This document shows, in pieces, positions 26,901 to 35,854 of a stretch of DNA of 64,000 nucleotides; within the stretch, counting starts at the first letter, position 1, and the number at the start of each line of letters is the position of its first letter. Below the pieces are notes generated by a model. It did not search any database, was not told the origin of the DNA, and worked only from the letters and a program-made list of their open reading frames with translations. A program made the position numbers and the translations under genes. The DNA is from Leuconostoc holzapfelii. GTDB taxonomy: Bacteria; Bacillota; Bacilli; Lactobacillales; Lactobacillaceae. Location: contig NZ_JAAXPO010000004.1 in NCBI RefSeq assembly GCF_012396485.1, forward strand, positions 124,001 to 188,000. Reading direction: 5' to 3'.

Positions 26901-28358
26901 CTATTGAATTGACATCATGCCAGTTAGCAAAGCGATGATTGTGCCGACAGCAATAATAGTCGTGATCGCAATCATGAGCCATTCACTTTTTTTAATATTT
27001 TTCAAACCGACTGTATACGTATAAAAGATAAACCCAAGCACTAATACTAGTGTACTTAAGGCTAAATAGTGTAATCCCGATACGGCCACCGCAATTATCT
27101 CAAACAAAATGACGATTAACCCAGGAATTATAATTTTAGAATCTCGTTTTGAAAGCCCCACTTTAAATTGAAAAACACCAACGAAAAAATAACTAATGAC
27201 AATTGTCACAGTACACAAGCTTAATGAAAATTCATAAGCTGAGTTCGTGAAGATTAAACTAGCAATCAAAGCTTGCAACAGAATTTGAGTAAAAATCAAA
27301 CTCCCTACAGGTGACCCCACCTTGTTCGTGTTTCCCATCCACTTTGGGAATATACCTTGTTCGGCTAGCCTTTGTAGCGGTTCAACTGGTAGCAAAAACC
27401 AACTTAACAATGCACCCAGCAAGGTAATAATCAAAGCAATACTCATCAAAGCACCACCAATTGGACCAACTGTCGTCTCAACAACATAAACTAACCCTGG
27501 CTGTTTTAATGTCGCTAGTTGCTGTTGGCTCAACATACCAAAGGGTAACATCGAAATCACAAAATAAAGAAAGAACAAAACAATTGTGCCAAGCATAGTC
27601 GCTTTACCGACATCCGATTTTTTCTCAGCACGATTGCCAAGCATTGAAGCCGACTCAATACCAACAAATAAGAAAATCATCGAAAATAAGCCTGACCCAA
27701 ACTGCCCCATAAAACTATTGAACGTCATTTTACTAAACGTTAGCGTGCCAGAATTATCACTAATACGCTGCCAAAAGTGTGCGGTAAAGATACCAGATTG
27801 AAATAAAATCACACCAAAGATGATAAATACCGCTAACGCGCCGACTTTAAATATCGTGACAATTGTATTAAAGCCCGCAACTTTTTCTGCACCAAATTTG
27901 ATAACCGAAAAAGTGAGTATCCAAGAAAATAAAGAAATGAAAATTAATGTTTGTGGGCTATTGCCTTGTTCAAAATGATGTAAATAGGGCACATATCTCG
28001 AAAAGATACTAAAAGATTGCGCTAGCATAATTAAGAAAGCCAAATTACCACAAAAACCACTGACAAAATATGAAATTCCGGAACTAGCTGCCGCTAATTT
28101 ACCACTACCCTGATACGCATAATCAGTAACCCCTGTGAGTTCTGGATATGATCGTGATAGATTGGTAAACACCCACGAAAGTGAACCAATGCCCACCATA
28201 ACGAAAACCCACGAAACAATACTGACACCAACCGTACTTCCTTGTGCAAGGGTTGAAGAAACATTAAAAATTCCGGATCCCAAGCAGCTCGTGACAACCC
28301 CACTAATTAAGGCCGGTAGGCCTAATTTTTTTAGCGCTACAGTGCTATTCTCACTCAT
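26901..28358 (-). CDS. arcD: Arginine/ornithine antiporter
   Basis: 485 aa, about 12-13 membrane helices, APC superfamily (basic amino acid antiporter). N-terminal SGVVTSCLGSGIFN is the substrate-binding G-S-G helix region. A FVGIESASMLGNRA segment near residue 230 is typical of ArcD-type exchangers. Exchanges external arginine for internal ornithine, without net energy cost. AGGAG precedes the ATG, and a long mRNA hairpin lies between it and arcB. Confidence 0.9.
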   Translation of the reverse strand: MSENSTVALKKLGLPALISGVVTSCLGSGIFNVSSTLAQGSTVGVSIVSWVFVMVGIGSLSWVFTNLSRSYPELTGVTDYAYQGSGKLAAASSGISYFVSGFCGNLAFLIMLAQSFSIFSRYVPYLHHFEQGNSPQTLIFISLFSWILTFSVIKFGAEKVAGFNTIVTIFKVGALAVFIIFGVILFQSGIFTAHFWQRISDNSGTLTFSKMTFNSFMGQFGSGLFSMIFLFVGIESASMLGNRAEKKSDVGKATMLGTIVLFFLYFVISMLPFGMLSQQQLATLKQPGLVYVVETTVGPIGGALMSIALIITLLGALLSWFLLPVEPLQRLAEQGIFPKWMGNTNKVGSPVGSLIFTQILLQALIASLIFTNSAYEFSLSLCTVTIVISYFFVGVFQFKVGLSKRDSKIIIPGLIVILFEIIAVAVSGLHYLALSTLVLVLGFIFYTYTVGLKNIKKSEWLMIAITTIIAVGTIIALLTGMMSIQ

Positions 28359-28375
28359 TGTTATTACTCCTAATC

Positions 28376-28421
28376 ATCAAAAGAAAGTGACCCATGTCAT
28401 GGGGACTCACCTTCTTTTGAT
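28376..28421 (-). other. Long intercistronic hairpin between arcB and arcD
   Basis: Nearly perfect inverted repeat: ATCAAAAGAA and CCCCATG arms pair with CATGGG and TTCTTTTGAT. There is no U-tract after it, so it is more likely an mRNA processing or stability element, or a weak attenuator, than a full terminator. Confidence 0.7.
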
Positions 28422-28445
28422 TACTTATTTTTATATTATTAAAAT

Positions 28446-29522
28446 TTATGGTTTTGGGTACATTGTCACGTCGCCTAACGTCGCGACCATAATAGCCTTG
28501 ATCGAATGTTTCCTATTTTCTGCTTCTTCAAATTGACGACCTTGTGGCCCTTCAAATACTTCATTAGTTACTTCAATGCCTTGTTCGCCAACGACATTTG
28601 GGAATTTAGAATGTGCATTTTCAGCCATCGTTGTGTTCATATCGTGATAAGCAGGTAAGCAATGCATCAAAATGGTATCATCGCGACCAGTCATAGCCAT
28701 CAAATCAGAATTAATTTGATACGCTTTTAACAGGTCGAGCCGCTCCGCCCAATTATCCTCGCCCATTGAAACCCAAACATCACCATAAATCACATTCGAA
28801 TTTTTAACACCTTCCGCAATATCACTTGTAATGAGTGGTTTTGCCCCAGTTTCTTTAGCGTAGTCTGTCGCTATTTTTACCACATCACTTGCTGGTTGCA
28901 GCGCTTTTGGTGAAACGATGTGTACATTCACACCCAACATCGTCCCTGCAACAAGCAATGAGTGCGCGACATTATTGCGTCCGTCACCAACAAACGTTAA
29001 CGTAATATCATTTCCAAGGTGCCCAAATTCTTCCTTTACCGTCATAAAATCGGCAATCATTTGCGTAGGATGCCATTCGTCTGTAAGCCCGTTCCATACA
29101 GGTTTATGACGCCCCTTTGTGTCAACGGCATTTTTGGACATTAATTCCATATCCGATTGCGCAAATCCGCGATATTCAATCCCATCAGCCATGCCAGCGA
29201 ATACACGTGCAGAATCAGCAACAGACTCTTTTTTCCCAAACTGACTCGAAGTTGGATCAATATAGACTGTATGCGCACCTAATTCGTCCCCACCAAATTC
29301 AAAGGATAAACGTGTCCGAGTCGATGTTTTTGCAAATAACAAAATAATATTTTTATCATGCAAATACTTAGTCACCGGCGCACCGCCCTTTTTTTGCAAT
29401 TCAAGCTCATCTCGTAAATCAATACTTAAATTGATTAACTCATGTAATTCTTCAGGTTTAAAGTCAATCTCCTTTAAGAAAGAGCGGCCATTCATGCCAC
29501 GCAATACATTATAATTTGTCAT
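28446..29522 (-). CDS. arcB: Ornithine carbamoyltransferase, catabolic
   Basis: 358 aa. Splits citrulline by phosphorolysis into ornithine and carbamoyl phosphate. Carbamoyl phosphate-binding KTSTRTRLSFE near residue 65, ornithine/phosphate loop HPTQ near 150, and HCLPAYHD near 290. Family length is about 335-355, so it is intact. GAAGGA precedes the ATG, and it lies 19 bp after arcA. Confidence 0.95.
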   Translation of the reverse strand: MTNYNVLRGMNGRSFLKEIDFKPEELHELINLSIDLRDELELQKKGGAPVTKYLHDKNIILLFAKTSTRTRLSFEFGGDELGAHTVYIDPTSSQFGKKESVADSARVFAGMADGIEYRGFAQSDMELMSKNAVDTKGRHKPVWNGLTDEWHPTQMIADFMTVKEEFGHLGNDITLTFVGDGRNNVAHSLLVAGTMLGVNVHIVSPKALQPASDVVKIATDYAKETGAKPLITSDIAEGVKNSNVIYGDVWVSMGEDNWAERLDLLKAYQINSDLMAMTGRDDTILMHCLPAYHDMNTTMAENAHSKFPNVVGEQGIEVTNEVFEGPQGRQFEEAENRKHSIKAIMVATLGDVTMYPKP

Positions 29523-29541
29523 TTATTTATCCTTCTTTTAG

Positions 29542-30777
29542 TTAAATATTTTCACGCCAGATTGGTTGTGACATGCAACGACCACCACCACGACCACGTG
29601 CTAACTCACTCGACTTAATTTCATCAACCTTAATGCCATGTTCTCGCATCAACTTAATCGAAACATAGTTACGATCGTAGGTCACCACTTCACCAGGTGT
29701 AATTGTCAAATTATTTGACCCGTCATTCCATTGTTCCCGCGGAGATATGATTGGATCAGCATCCCCTGTTTCAATCAAATCGATATCGTCTAAATTCAAC
29801 ACTTCTTTCAACGTTTTTTTCAAATTGTCGCGATGCGCCATCGAAATTTTCCCATTGCTAGTCGCACGCAAAATATTGATATTCATCTTCCCTTCATCAT
29901 CCATGATGCCAGGGAAAACAGTAAATTGATCATAATTAACCATGGTAAAGACAGTGTCTAAGTGCATCATTGCATGATTATGCGGAATTTCGACGGCAAT
30001 AATTGTATCAAAATGACTATCTGTATTGGTAAAGAGTTCTTCTGCTAAAGCTTGAATTGCACGACTTGATGTGCGTTGTGACACACCAATTGCTAATGTA
30101 TGCGCATTTAACACCAACTCGTCGCCACCCTCCATTCGCGCATCCGAGTTACGATTCAACCAGACATCAACCTTACCAGCAAAACGTGGATGATATTTCA
30201 TCACAAATTCCGTGATCAAAGATTCTGGGCGACGTGCTTCAAAGGTCATATGATTAATTGTTAACCCATTGCCCATCATAGCCTGCGGATCACGTGTGAA
30301 ATAGGCGTTTGGCAATGGATCCATCAAGAATGGGCTCTCAGCATCTGACCCAGCAACATCGTGTAGGTTAGGATGTTTAAAATCAACTAAATCTCGACGT
30401 AATCCTGCATAAATTGTCGCGACTAGATCATGGTTTGATAAGCCATTCAGATATTCTTTAATATCACGCATTGCATCGTTAATATAATGATGTTCTGTTA
30501 AGTAACGGGTCAAGAACTCATCCTTAACCTTTTGGCTCACAAGAATTTCTTCTAGTAATTGTTCAATATATACAGTTTCAACCCCTCGCTGTCGCAATAC
30601 TTCAGCAAAATAGTCATGTTCCTTTTGTGCATTTTGCAAGAATGGAATATCGTCAAATAGCAATCGGCCCATAGTATCTGGCGTAATATTTTCAATTTCG
30701 GCACCAGGTCGATGTAACAATACTGTTTTCAAAGTACCAATTTCAGAATTAACTTGGATTGCCGGTTCAGTAATCAT
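29542..30777 (-). CDS. arcA: Arginine deiminase
   Basis: 411 aa, usual length. Hydrolyses arginine to citrulline and ammonia. Motifs: LLHRPGAEIENITP near residue 20, the substrate-binding PNAYFTRDPQAM near 165, MEGGDELV near 225, HLDTVFTMV near 275 with the catalytic His, and GRCMSQPIWREN at the C-terminus with the nucleophilic Cys. First gene of the ADI operon, which yields ATP and raises pH under acid stress or sugar depletion. Confidence 0.96.
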   Translation of the reverse strand: MITEPAIQVNSEIGTLKTVLLHRPGAEIENITPDTMGRLLFDDIPFLQNAQKEHDYFAEVLRQRGVETVYIEQLLEEILVSQKVKDEFLTRYLTEHHYINDAMRDIKEYLNGLSNHDLVATIYAGLRRDLVDFKHPNLHDVAGSDAESPFLMDPLPNAYFTRDPQAMMGNGLTINHMTFEARRPESLITEFVMKYHPRFAGKVDVWLNRNSDARMEGGDELVLNAHTLAIGVSQRTSSRAIQALAEELFTNTDSHFDTIIAVEIPHNHAMMHLDTVFTMVNYDQFTVFPGIMDDEGKMNINILRATSNGKISMAHRDNLKKTLKEVLNLDDIDLIETGDADPIISPREQWNDGSNNLTITPGEVVTYDRNYVSIKLMREHGIKVDEIKSSELARGRGGGRCMSQPIWRENI

Positions 30778-31427
30778 AATATAAAGCTCCTATTCACGTA
30801 TTTTTTAAATAAATGAAAAAGGAAGCGCTTGCTTTTTCGACTCCAGACTACTACTTCGTTACAGAATTGTAAAATATATGTGTCGCGCTGATTACAATTC
30901 ATCGTGTTTTTAATAGAAAACTATCATAAACCTAAACATCGCAAAACAAGCGCAGCATCGTCGTATATTTTTTTGTGAAATAAATAGCAATATTTAAAAA
31001 ATTTAAATAAATATTTGCTTATTTGGTTAAAATGATTTTTATATTCATCTTTAATCCAGTGTCACATGCACGTTTTATAACCTTTTTATTACATAAATAT
31101 TATTTCAAAAGCAGTGTGATTTACTGACGAATAGTTCATTCGAAACCACATATGAGAAATCATCAGGTGCTTAAAAATTTTATTAATCTCAACCAAAATC
31201 GCCAAATAAAGGCGTTTTTTTACAATAAAAGCGCATTTTTCCTAGCGCCAACCCGGCTACTCATTTAGCTTTATAGCGCCAAACATTTTCGGGCAGATTT
31301 CTGTTTAACACATAATATAGAAGAAACATGTGAAACGTCCCCAAAAATACTCACTGTTACGTTGACAAAAATTTTCATTGTGAAAAAGCAATCTTTTTGG
31401 CGACACGCCAAGCACCTGTTCAAACAC
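30778..31427. promoter_or_regulatory. Long AT-rich region upstream of arcA
   Basis: About 650 bp with no credible gene. It holds a weak cre-like core (AAGCGCTT) at 30823-30830. A 34-bp AT-rich dyad at 30986-31019 begins AGCAA and ends TTGCT, with TATTTAAA/TTTAAATA inside. A small plus-strand terminator-like hairpin (CGCC-7 nt-GGCG-T7) lies at 31198-31221. ADI operons are usually controlled by CcpA and ArgR/Crp-Fnr-type regulators; no arcR is adjacent, and which proteins bind here is unknown. Confidence 0.5.
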
Positions 31428-31465
31428 AAAAAAGCCACGATTCAATGAATCGTGGCTTTTTTTTT
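31428..31465. terminator. Terminator of the GPH-hydrolase-lacI operon
   Basis: Near-perfect stem AAAAAAGCCACGATTC / GAATCGTGGCTTTTTT just after lacI; T-rich on both strands. Confidence 0.9.
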
Positions 31466-31470
31466 CTGCA

Positions 31471-32454
31471 TCATTTCGTGGTCGTCCCGCGGTGAAATGT
31501 GACTGGGAACATATACTGTCGCTCTTGTAAGCGTTCTGGCTGATCGATTTTAGTGAGTAGTGCTTCGACTAATGTCTTGGCCAAATCGGCAATCGGTTGC
31601 ACCACCGTCGATAATTCTGGGAAACTCTGTAAGATAAACGCACTCCCATCATAACCAACTACTTGGACATCTTGTGGTACAGGTAAATTCATTGTGCGCA
31701 AGGCTTCCAGTACCAAGAGCGCGGTGGTATCATCGGTGGCCATAATGCCATCGGGTTGTTGTTCGGTAATGGCTTGATGGATTAACATTTTACGGAAATT
31801 CACTGTGGCATCACTCGGCATCACTTGAACGATTGGCGTGAGGCCATTTTTTTGGCTCGCCGCCATGAAACCATTGGTGCGATCAACCGTCGGGTTGGTA
31901 TCGTGAATTTCGCCAGAGAACACCAATAAACGCTTAGCGCCACCCGCAATCAGGTTTTGGGCGGCCAGTTGTCCGCCCGAGAAATTATCAGAACTAACGG
32001 TTGGAATATGTGGCCCAAAGTAGCGGTCAAGTGATACCACCGGTAAATTCAAGTCGTGATAGGCATCAATAATCATATTGTGAGACGCCGTAATCAAGCC
32101 ATCCACTTGATTTGATTGGAGCATACTAATATAGGCGCGCTCTTTTTCCGGATTATCTAAACTATTGGCAATAATGACTTTATAAGACCGTTCAAATAAC
32201 TCGGCCTCAATTTTTTCAAGTAATTCGGCATTAAATGGATTTTGCGTATTCGTTAAAATGACCCCAATTAACTTGGTTTTTTTCCCTGACAGCGACCGCG
32301 CGACTGAATTGGGCTGATAATTTAATGCCTGCATCGCCGCATAAATGCGTGATTCTGTTTGCTCAGAGAAATAACCACGCTTGTTAATCACACGTGACAC
32401 TGTTGTCAGCGAAACGCCGGCGCGTTCAGCCACATCTTTTAACGTATAACCCAA
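31471..32454 (-). CDS. LacI-family transcriptional regulator
   Basis: 327 aa from a TTG start at 32454, which has GAGG 9 nt upstream and immediately gives the canonical headpiece YTLKDVAERAGVSLTTVSRVIN. A longer in-frame start at 32580 would overlap the upstream hydrolase and add 42 unrelated residues. The headpiece is followed by the hinge LNYQPNSVARSL and a sugar-binding domain beginning LIGVILTNTQNPF, with VVGYDGSAF near the end. Third gene of the GPH transporter operon. It probably controls this operon and the divergent esterases through TAAnCGCGTTA-like sites at 34687-34697 and 34807-34817. Confidence 0.88.
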   Translation of the reverse strand: MGYTLKDVAERAGVSLTTVSRVINKRGYFSEQTESRIYAAMQALNYQPNSVARSLSGKKTKLIGVILTNTQNPFNAELLEKIEAELFERSYKVIIANSLDNPEKERAYISMLQSNQVDGLITASHNMIIDAYHDLNLPVVSLDRYFGPHIPTVSSDNFSGGQLAAQNLIAGGAKRLLVFSGEIHDTNPTVDRTNGFMAASQKNGLTPIVQVMPSDATVNFRKMLIHQAITEQQPDGIMATDDTTALLVLEALRTMNLPVPQDVQVVGYDGSAFILQSFPELSTVVQPIADLAKTLVEALLTKIDQPERLQERQYMFPVTFHRGTTTK

Positions 32455-32485
32455 TTTATCGACCCTCGGTTCCGTTGACTCTTTT

Positions 32486-33262
32486 CTATTTATATAGTTT
32501 ATCAAAAAACGCCAACGTTGCGTCAAATAATAATGCCCGAGTTGGCACATCCCCCCAACTATGATCTGCACCCGGCACAACCGTCAAATCAACGGGCTGT
32601 TGATAAGCGGTCACATATTTTTGCGCATAAGCCACGGGTGCAATCGTATCAGCGGCACCATGAATAATTTTAACCGGCCCCAGATACTGCGCTGCTGTTG
32701 GGTAAATGGCAATAGTTTTGACGTCCTCAAAAAATCCTGGCCCTAACTTCATCGAATTAAAATCAAAATAACCTTGTTCTGCAACCGTGGCAATCGGCTT
32801 GCCCTGCAGGGTGTGATTGTTCACGATTTCATCTTGGAAAACGGCGGCTGGTGACCACAGGCATAAGCCACTCACCGCATCCCCGACGCGACCCGCTACC
32901 ATACTGGCGGCCACACTCCCCAGACTCATGCCTAGCAATCCCACGCGTGTCTTATCCACAAAATCCAATGTCTTCACAAACGCCACTAATTGTGTGCCTT
33001 CATAGACTTCATTACTAAACGTGAAGTCGATAAAATCGCCATCACTTTCACCATGACCAGAAAAATCAAAGGCAATCGCGGCAATCCCCCGCTACGCCAA
33101 TTGGCGACTGATCTGGACAAACGAACAAAAATATTCGTCTCGCACTGCCCCGAAACCGTGAAATAGCAATACTGTCGGCACTGGACTAGTAATGCCTTCG
33201 GGCACGTACGCTGTCCCCCGCAAAGTTAACCCATTAATGGTGGTGTTGACATATTTAATCAT
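32486..33262 (-). pseudogene. Alpha/beta hydrolase with in-frame premature stop
   Basis: Reading from the ATG at 33262 (ATGA overlap with the GPH transporter stop) gives MIKYVNTTINGLTLRG, LFHGFGAVRDEYF and RQLA, then an amber TAG at 33092-33094. The same frame continues RGIAAIAFDFSGHGESDG, the nucleophile GMSLGS, HGAADTIAP (acid) and ADHSW (His), ending at 32486. Total about 258 codons, so one base change interrupts an otherwise intact family of small esterases and feruloyl-esterase-like hydrolases. The catalytic nucleophile lies after the stop, so the first fragment is inactive. It could be a recent mutation or a sequencing error. Confidence 0.9.
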
Positions 33263-34626
33263 GAATTCAAGACTCCTTCATTCAATTCAGCTTGGCGCTT
33301 TGCCTGCAAATCGGCGTGCATCCTAGCACTGACTTTATCCAAACCATAAAACATAATACTGATAATACAAATGGCGTCAATGATGGCTGGGCCATAGATA
33401 AAGCAGACGTTAATGCCCATAATCCCTGAAGCCGTTTGGGTCACATTAGGGACAAAGTGGAAACGCGCCAAAATTTCACTGTTAATGACACCGGCTAGTC
33501 CGGCACCGATACTCGCCTCGATGGCCGAAACAGACGTCAACAACCCTTGGGCCCGGACGCCAAAGCGCCATTCGCCAAAATCGACCGTTTCTGCAGTCAT
33601 CACAAACATTAAACTCTGGGCAGCGCCAAGACCAAAGGCCGAGACAGCCACCCCAACAAGGGCCACGCCAATTGTTGCTTGTTGCGCCGCAAGGAGCAAG
33701 ATACCTTGTCCAATAATCGCAATACCTAGATTACCAATCACAACGGTGCGCATTTGGAAGCGCTTAATCAAAAACGGAATGGTAATTGCGCCGATAATCA
33801 TTGCCAACGCACTGAGTGAATTGGCAATCGCTGACATACCCTCATTGTGCAACACATACTTGAAGAAGTAAACCGTTGACGAGTTCTTAACCACAACCCC
33901 AATGAAGATAATGATGTTGGTGATAATGATCGTCCACCATGGGCCATTAGGGAGCAACGCTTTAATACTGTCGTGCAAAGGCACTGGCTTTTCTTGTGCT
34001 GGTGTGACATTTTCTCGGACATTGGTAAATGTGAAGACTTCGGCGATGACAAGAATCACCGCGAAAATACCCATCGCAATCGCAAAGCCCTTAGAACTAC
34101 TTAAGCCACCAAACAATGAAACCAACGGTAGAATCGCCAAACCTGAAATCAAACCACCCGTTTGCCCCAACACGTTACGGAACATGTTGGCTGAGGCACG
34201 CTCATTGGCATCAGCTGACAAGCTAGGCAAAATCGCATTGATCGCCGTACCTAAACCAGCAAAGCAGATCGTGAAAATGGCGTATGTGCCATAAGCCAGC
34301 GGCAACCGTGTGCTCGCTGGGAAAAATGCAATTGAGAATAGTAACACGGCTGAAATGGCGTAAGGCACAGCCATCCATAAGAACCAAGGCCGTACTTTAC
34401 CAAAACGCGTCTGCGTCTTATCGACTAAGATGCCAAATATTGGGCCGGCAAAGGCATCAAAAATCCGGACAACTAAGAATAAAATACCGGTTGCCGCTAA
34501 ACTTAAGCCAGCCACATCCGTATAGTAAAACATCAGATAGTTTGTCGCGGCGACAAACACCAAATTATTACCAAAGTCACTGAATCCATAGGCGACTTTG
34601 TTTGCAATGGTTAACTTCTTTTCCAT
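33259..34626 (-). CDS. GPH-family glycoside/pentoside/hexuronide:cation symporter
   Basis: 455 aa, about 12 membrane segments. Begins KVAYGFSDFGNNLVF, the GPH N-terminal signature, with DAFAGPIFGILVDKTQTRFGK near residue 60 and FGEWRFGVRAQGLLTS near 350. Members take up oligosaccharides or glycosides with Na+ or H+. A near-consensus cre site and a probable LacI operator lie upstream. It is co-transcribed with a hydrolase and lacI and divergent from three esterases, so its substrate may be an esterified oligosaccharide; this is inference. Confidence 0.87.
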   Translation of the reverse strand: MEKKLTIANKVAYGFSDFGNNLVFVAATNYLMFYYTDVAGLSLAATGILFLVVRIFDAFAGPIFGILVDKTQTRFGKVRPWFLWMAVPYAISAVLLFSIAFFPASTRLPLAYGTYAIFTICFAGLGTAINAILPSLSADANERASANMFRNVLGQTGGLISGLAILPLVSLFGGLSSSKGFAIAMGIFAVILVIAEVFTFTNVRENVTPAQEKPVPLHDSIKALLPNGPWWTIIITNIIIFIGVVVKNSSTVYFFKYVLHNEGMSAIANSLSALAMIIGAITIPFLIKRFQMRTVVIGNLGIAIIGQGILLLAAQQATIGVALVGVAVSAFGLGAAQSLMFVMTAETVDFGEWRFGVRAQGLLTSVSAIEASIGAGLAGVINSEILARFHFVPNVTQTASGIMGINVCFIYGPAIIDAICIISIMFYGLDKVSARMHADLQAKRQAELNEGVLNS

Positions 34627-34653
34627 TTGAGTATCCTCCTCAATAACGGGTTG

Positions 34654-34667
34654 AGAAAGCGCTTACA
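34654..34667 (-). promoter_or_regulatory. cre site (CcpA) upstream of the GPH operon
   Basis: Minus-strand TGTAAGCGCTTTCT matches the cre consensus TGWAANCGNTNWCA at 13 of 14 positions. It lies close to the RBS of the GPH gene, implying glucose repression. Confidence 0.75.
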
Positions 34668-34686
34668 TTTTTAACCGCCTTTATTA

Positions 34687-34697
34687 TAATCGCGTTA
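34687..34697. promoter_or_regulatory. Putative LacI-family operator 1
   Basis: TAATCGCGTTA, an imperfect palindrome around CGCG, upstream of the GPH operon; similar to the second site in the same divergent region. Confidence 0.45.
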
Positions 34698-34792
34698 TTT
34701 TGTTGTGTCAAGCGTACGTCATAAACATGACACAAATTATTTTAATACACTATGATATAAAACAATTGAACTCATAATTGTATGGTTTGCGC

Positions 34793-34821
34793 TTGACATA
34801 TTATCCTAACGCGTTTACTAT
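34793..34821 (+). promoter_or_regulatory. Esterase operon promoter with putative LacI operator 2
   Basis: TTGACA (34793-34798), 17 bp, TACTAT (34816-34821). TAACGCGTTTA (34807-34817) lies in the spacer and touches the -10, where a LacI-type repressor would block polymerase. Confidence 0.7.
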
Positions 34822-34873
34822 GAAGTCGTATTATGAATGCGATAAACTTAACAATGATTAGGAGGTTAGTCCA

Positions 34874-35833
34874 TTGTCCACACACCCACAGTATCTTGAC
34901 CCGTTTTCAGTCACTGATTTCCCTGAAGACCAGACACTTGTCCCTGGGGCCACCGTTTTAGCCGGTGACGACACACCCAAAATCCCCATGTGTTTCACTA
35001 ATATTGCCTATGACGAGCAGCAACCTGACTTGCTACTGGATATTTTAGTCCCACCCGTCTACATCCCAGAAACTGGCATCAATGATCAGCGGCAATTTCC
35101 CTTAATTGTTTGGATTCAAGGCTCGGCCTTTGCCACCCAAGAAATCGGCCTGCATTTACCCCACCTCGTTGATATTGCCCAACAAGGTTATGTTGTGGCC
35201 GCCGTGGCGTATCAAGGGAGTGACAAAGGCGGCACTTTCCCGTCCACGATTCAGGACGTCAACGCCGCCATTGATTTTCTCGTCGCACACGCCAAAGACT
35301 ATCATATTGATCCCGACCAAATCATCCTTTGGGGCGAATCATCAGGGGCTTACACCGCCGTCATGACGGCCGCGACCCAAAATGATACCGCCTTCTTCAG
35401 AACCACGCCTAAAAACCGCACGTTTAAAGCGGTGATTGATTTTTACGGGCCAACCCGCTTACAAGACCTAGATTTAGCGCCTTCCATTCAAGAACATCGC
35501 TCCGCTGACAGTTGGGTGGGCGCTTATTTCGGCCACCAAACCATCGATCCCACCGCTGAGATAATGCACCAAGCCGACCCCGTCACGCATCTGCACGCTG
35601 GGCTGCCACCGTTTTTGATTTTTCATGGCACATTAGATATGATTGTGCCTTTCCAGCAGAGTGTCATCCTCAAAAATGCACTCGATGCCGCCAACATTCC
35701 CAACCAGTTTGTCACGATGCAGGGCAGCAACCATGGCACGGATGCCTTTTGGTCACCTGCAGCCAAGACAATTGTCCTGGCATTTCTGGCTGATCACACA
35801 CATAAAGCACCGACACTTCCCGTCTCGGTTTAA
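34874..35833 (+). CDS. Alpha/beta hydrolase, BD-FAE/acetyl-esterase-like
   Basis: 319 aa from a TTG start with AGGAGG 8 nt upstream. Serine hydrolase fold: IVWIQGSAF (oxyanion region) near residue 78, nucleophile GESSGAYTA near 155, acid in FHGTLDMIVPF near 250, catalytic His in SNHGTDAFW near 285. Related enzymes remove acetyl or feruloyl groups from plant polysaccharide fragments. First of three adjacent esterase genes under a LacI-type promoter. No signal peptide, so it works on imported substrate. Exact substrate unknown. Confidence 0.8.
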   Translation: MSTHPQYLDPFSVTDFPEDQTLVPGATVLAGDDTPKIPMCFTNIAYDEQQPDLLLDILVPPVYIPETGINDQRQFPLIVWIQGSAFATQEIGLHLPHLVDIAQQGYVVAAVAYQGSDKGGTFPSTIQDVNAAIDFLVAHAKDYHIDPDQIILWGESSGAYTAVMTAATQNDTAFFRTTPKNRTFKAVIDFYGPTRLQDLDLAPSIQEHRSADSWVGAYFGHQTIDPTAEIMHQADPVTHLHAGLPPFLIFHGTLDMIVPFQQSVILKNALDAANIPNQFVTMQGSNHGTDAFWSPAAKTIVLAFLADHTHKAPTLPVSV

Positions 35834-35854
35834 TCACACCTTCTGGAGAACATT

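Noticed and set aside
25944-31427. Arc operon as a recently acquired island, because it looks more AT-rich than its neighbours
   Set aside because: Operon is complete and standard for Weissella, with no mobile element, integrase or flanking repeat; composition alone is not enough.
32455-32580. Longer N-terminus for the LacI regulator
   Set aside because: Overlaps the upstream hydrolase, lacks an RBS and precedes the canonical headpiece; TTG at 32454 fits better.
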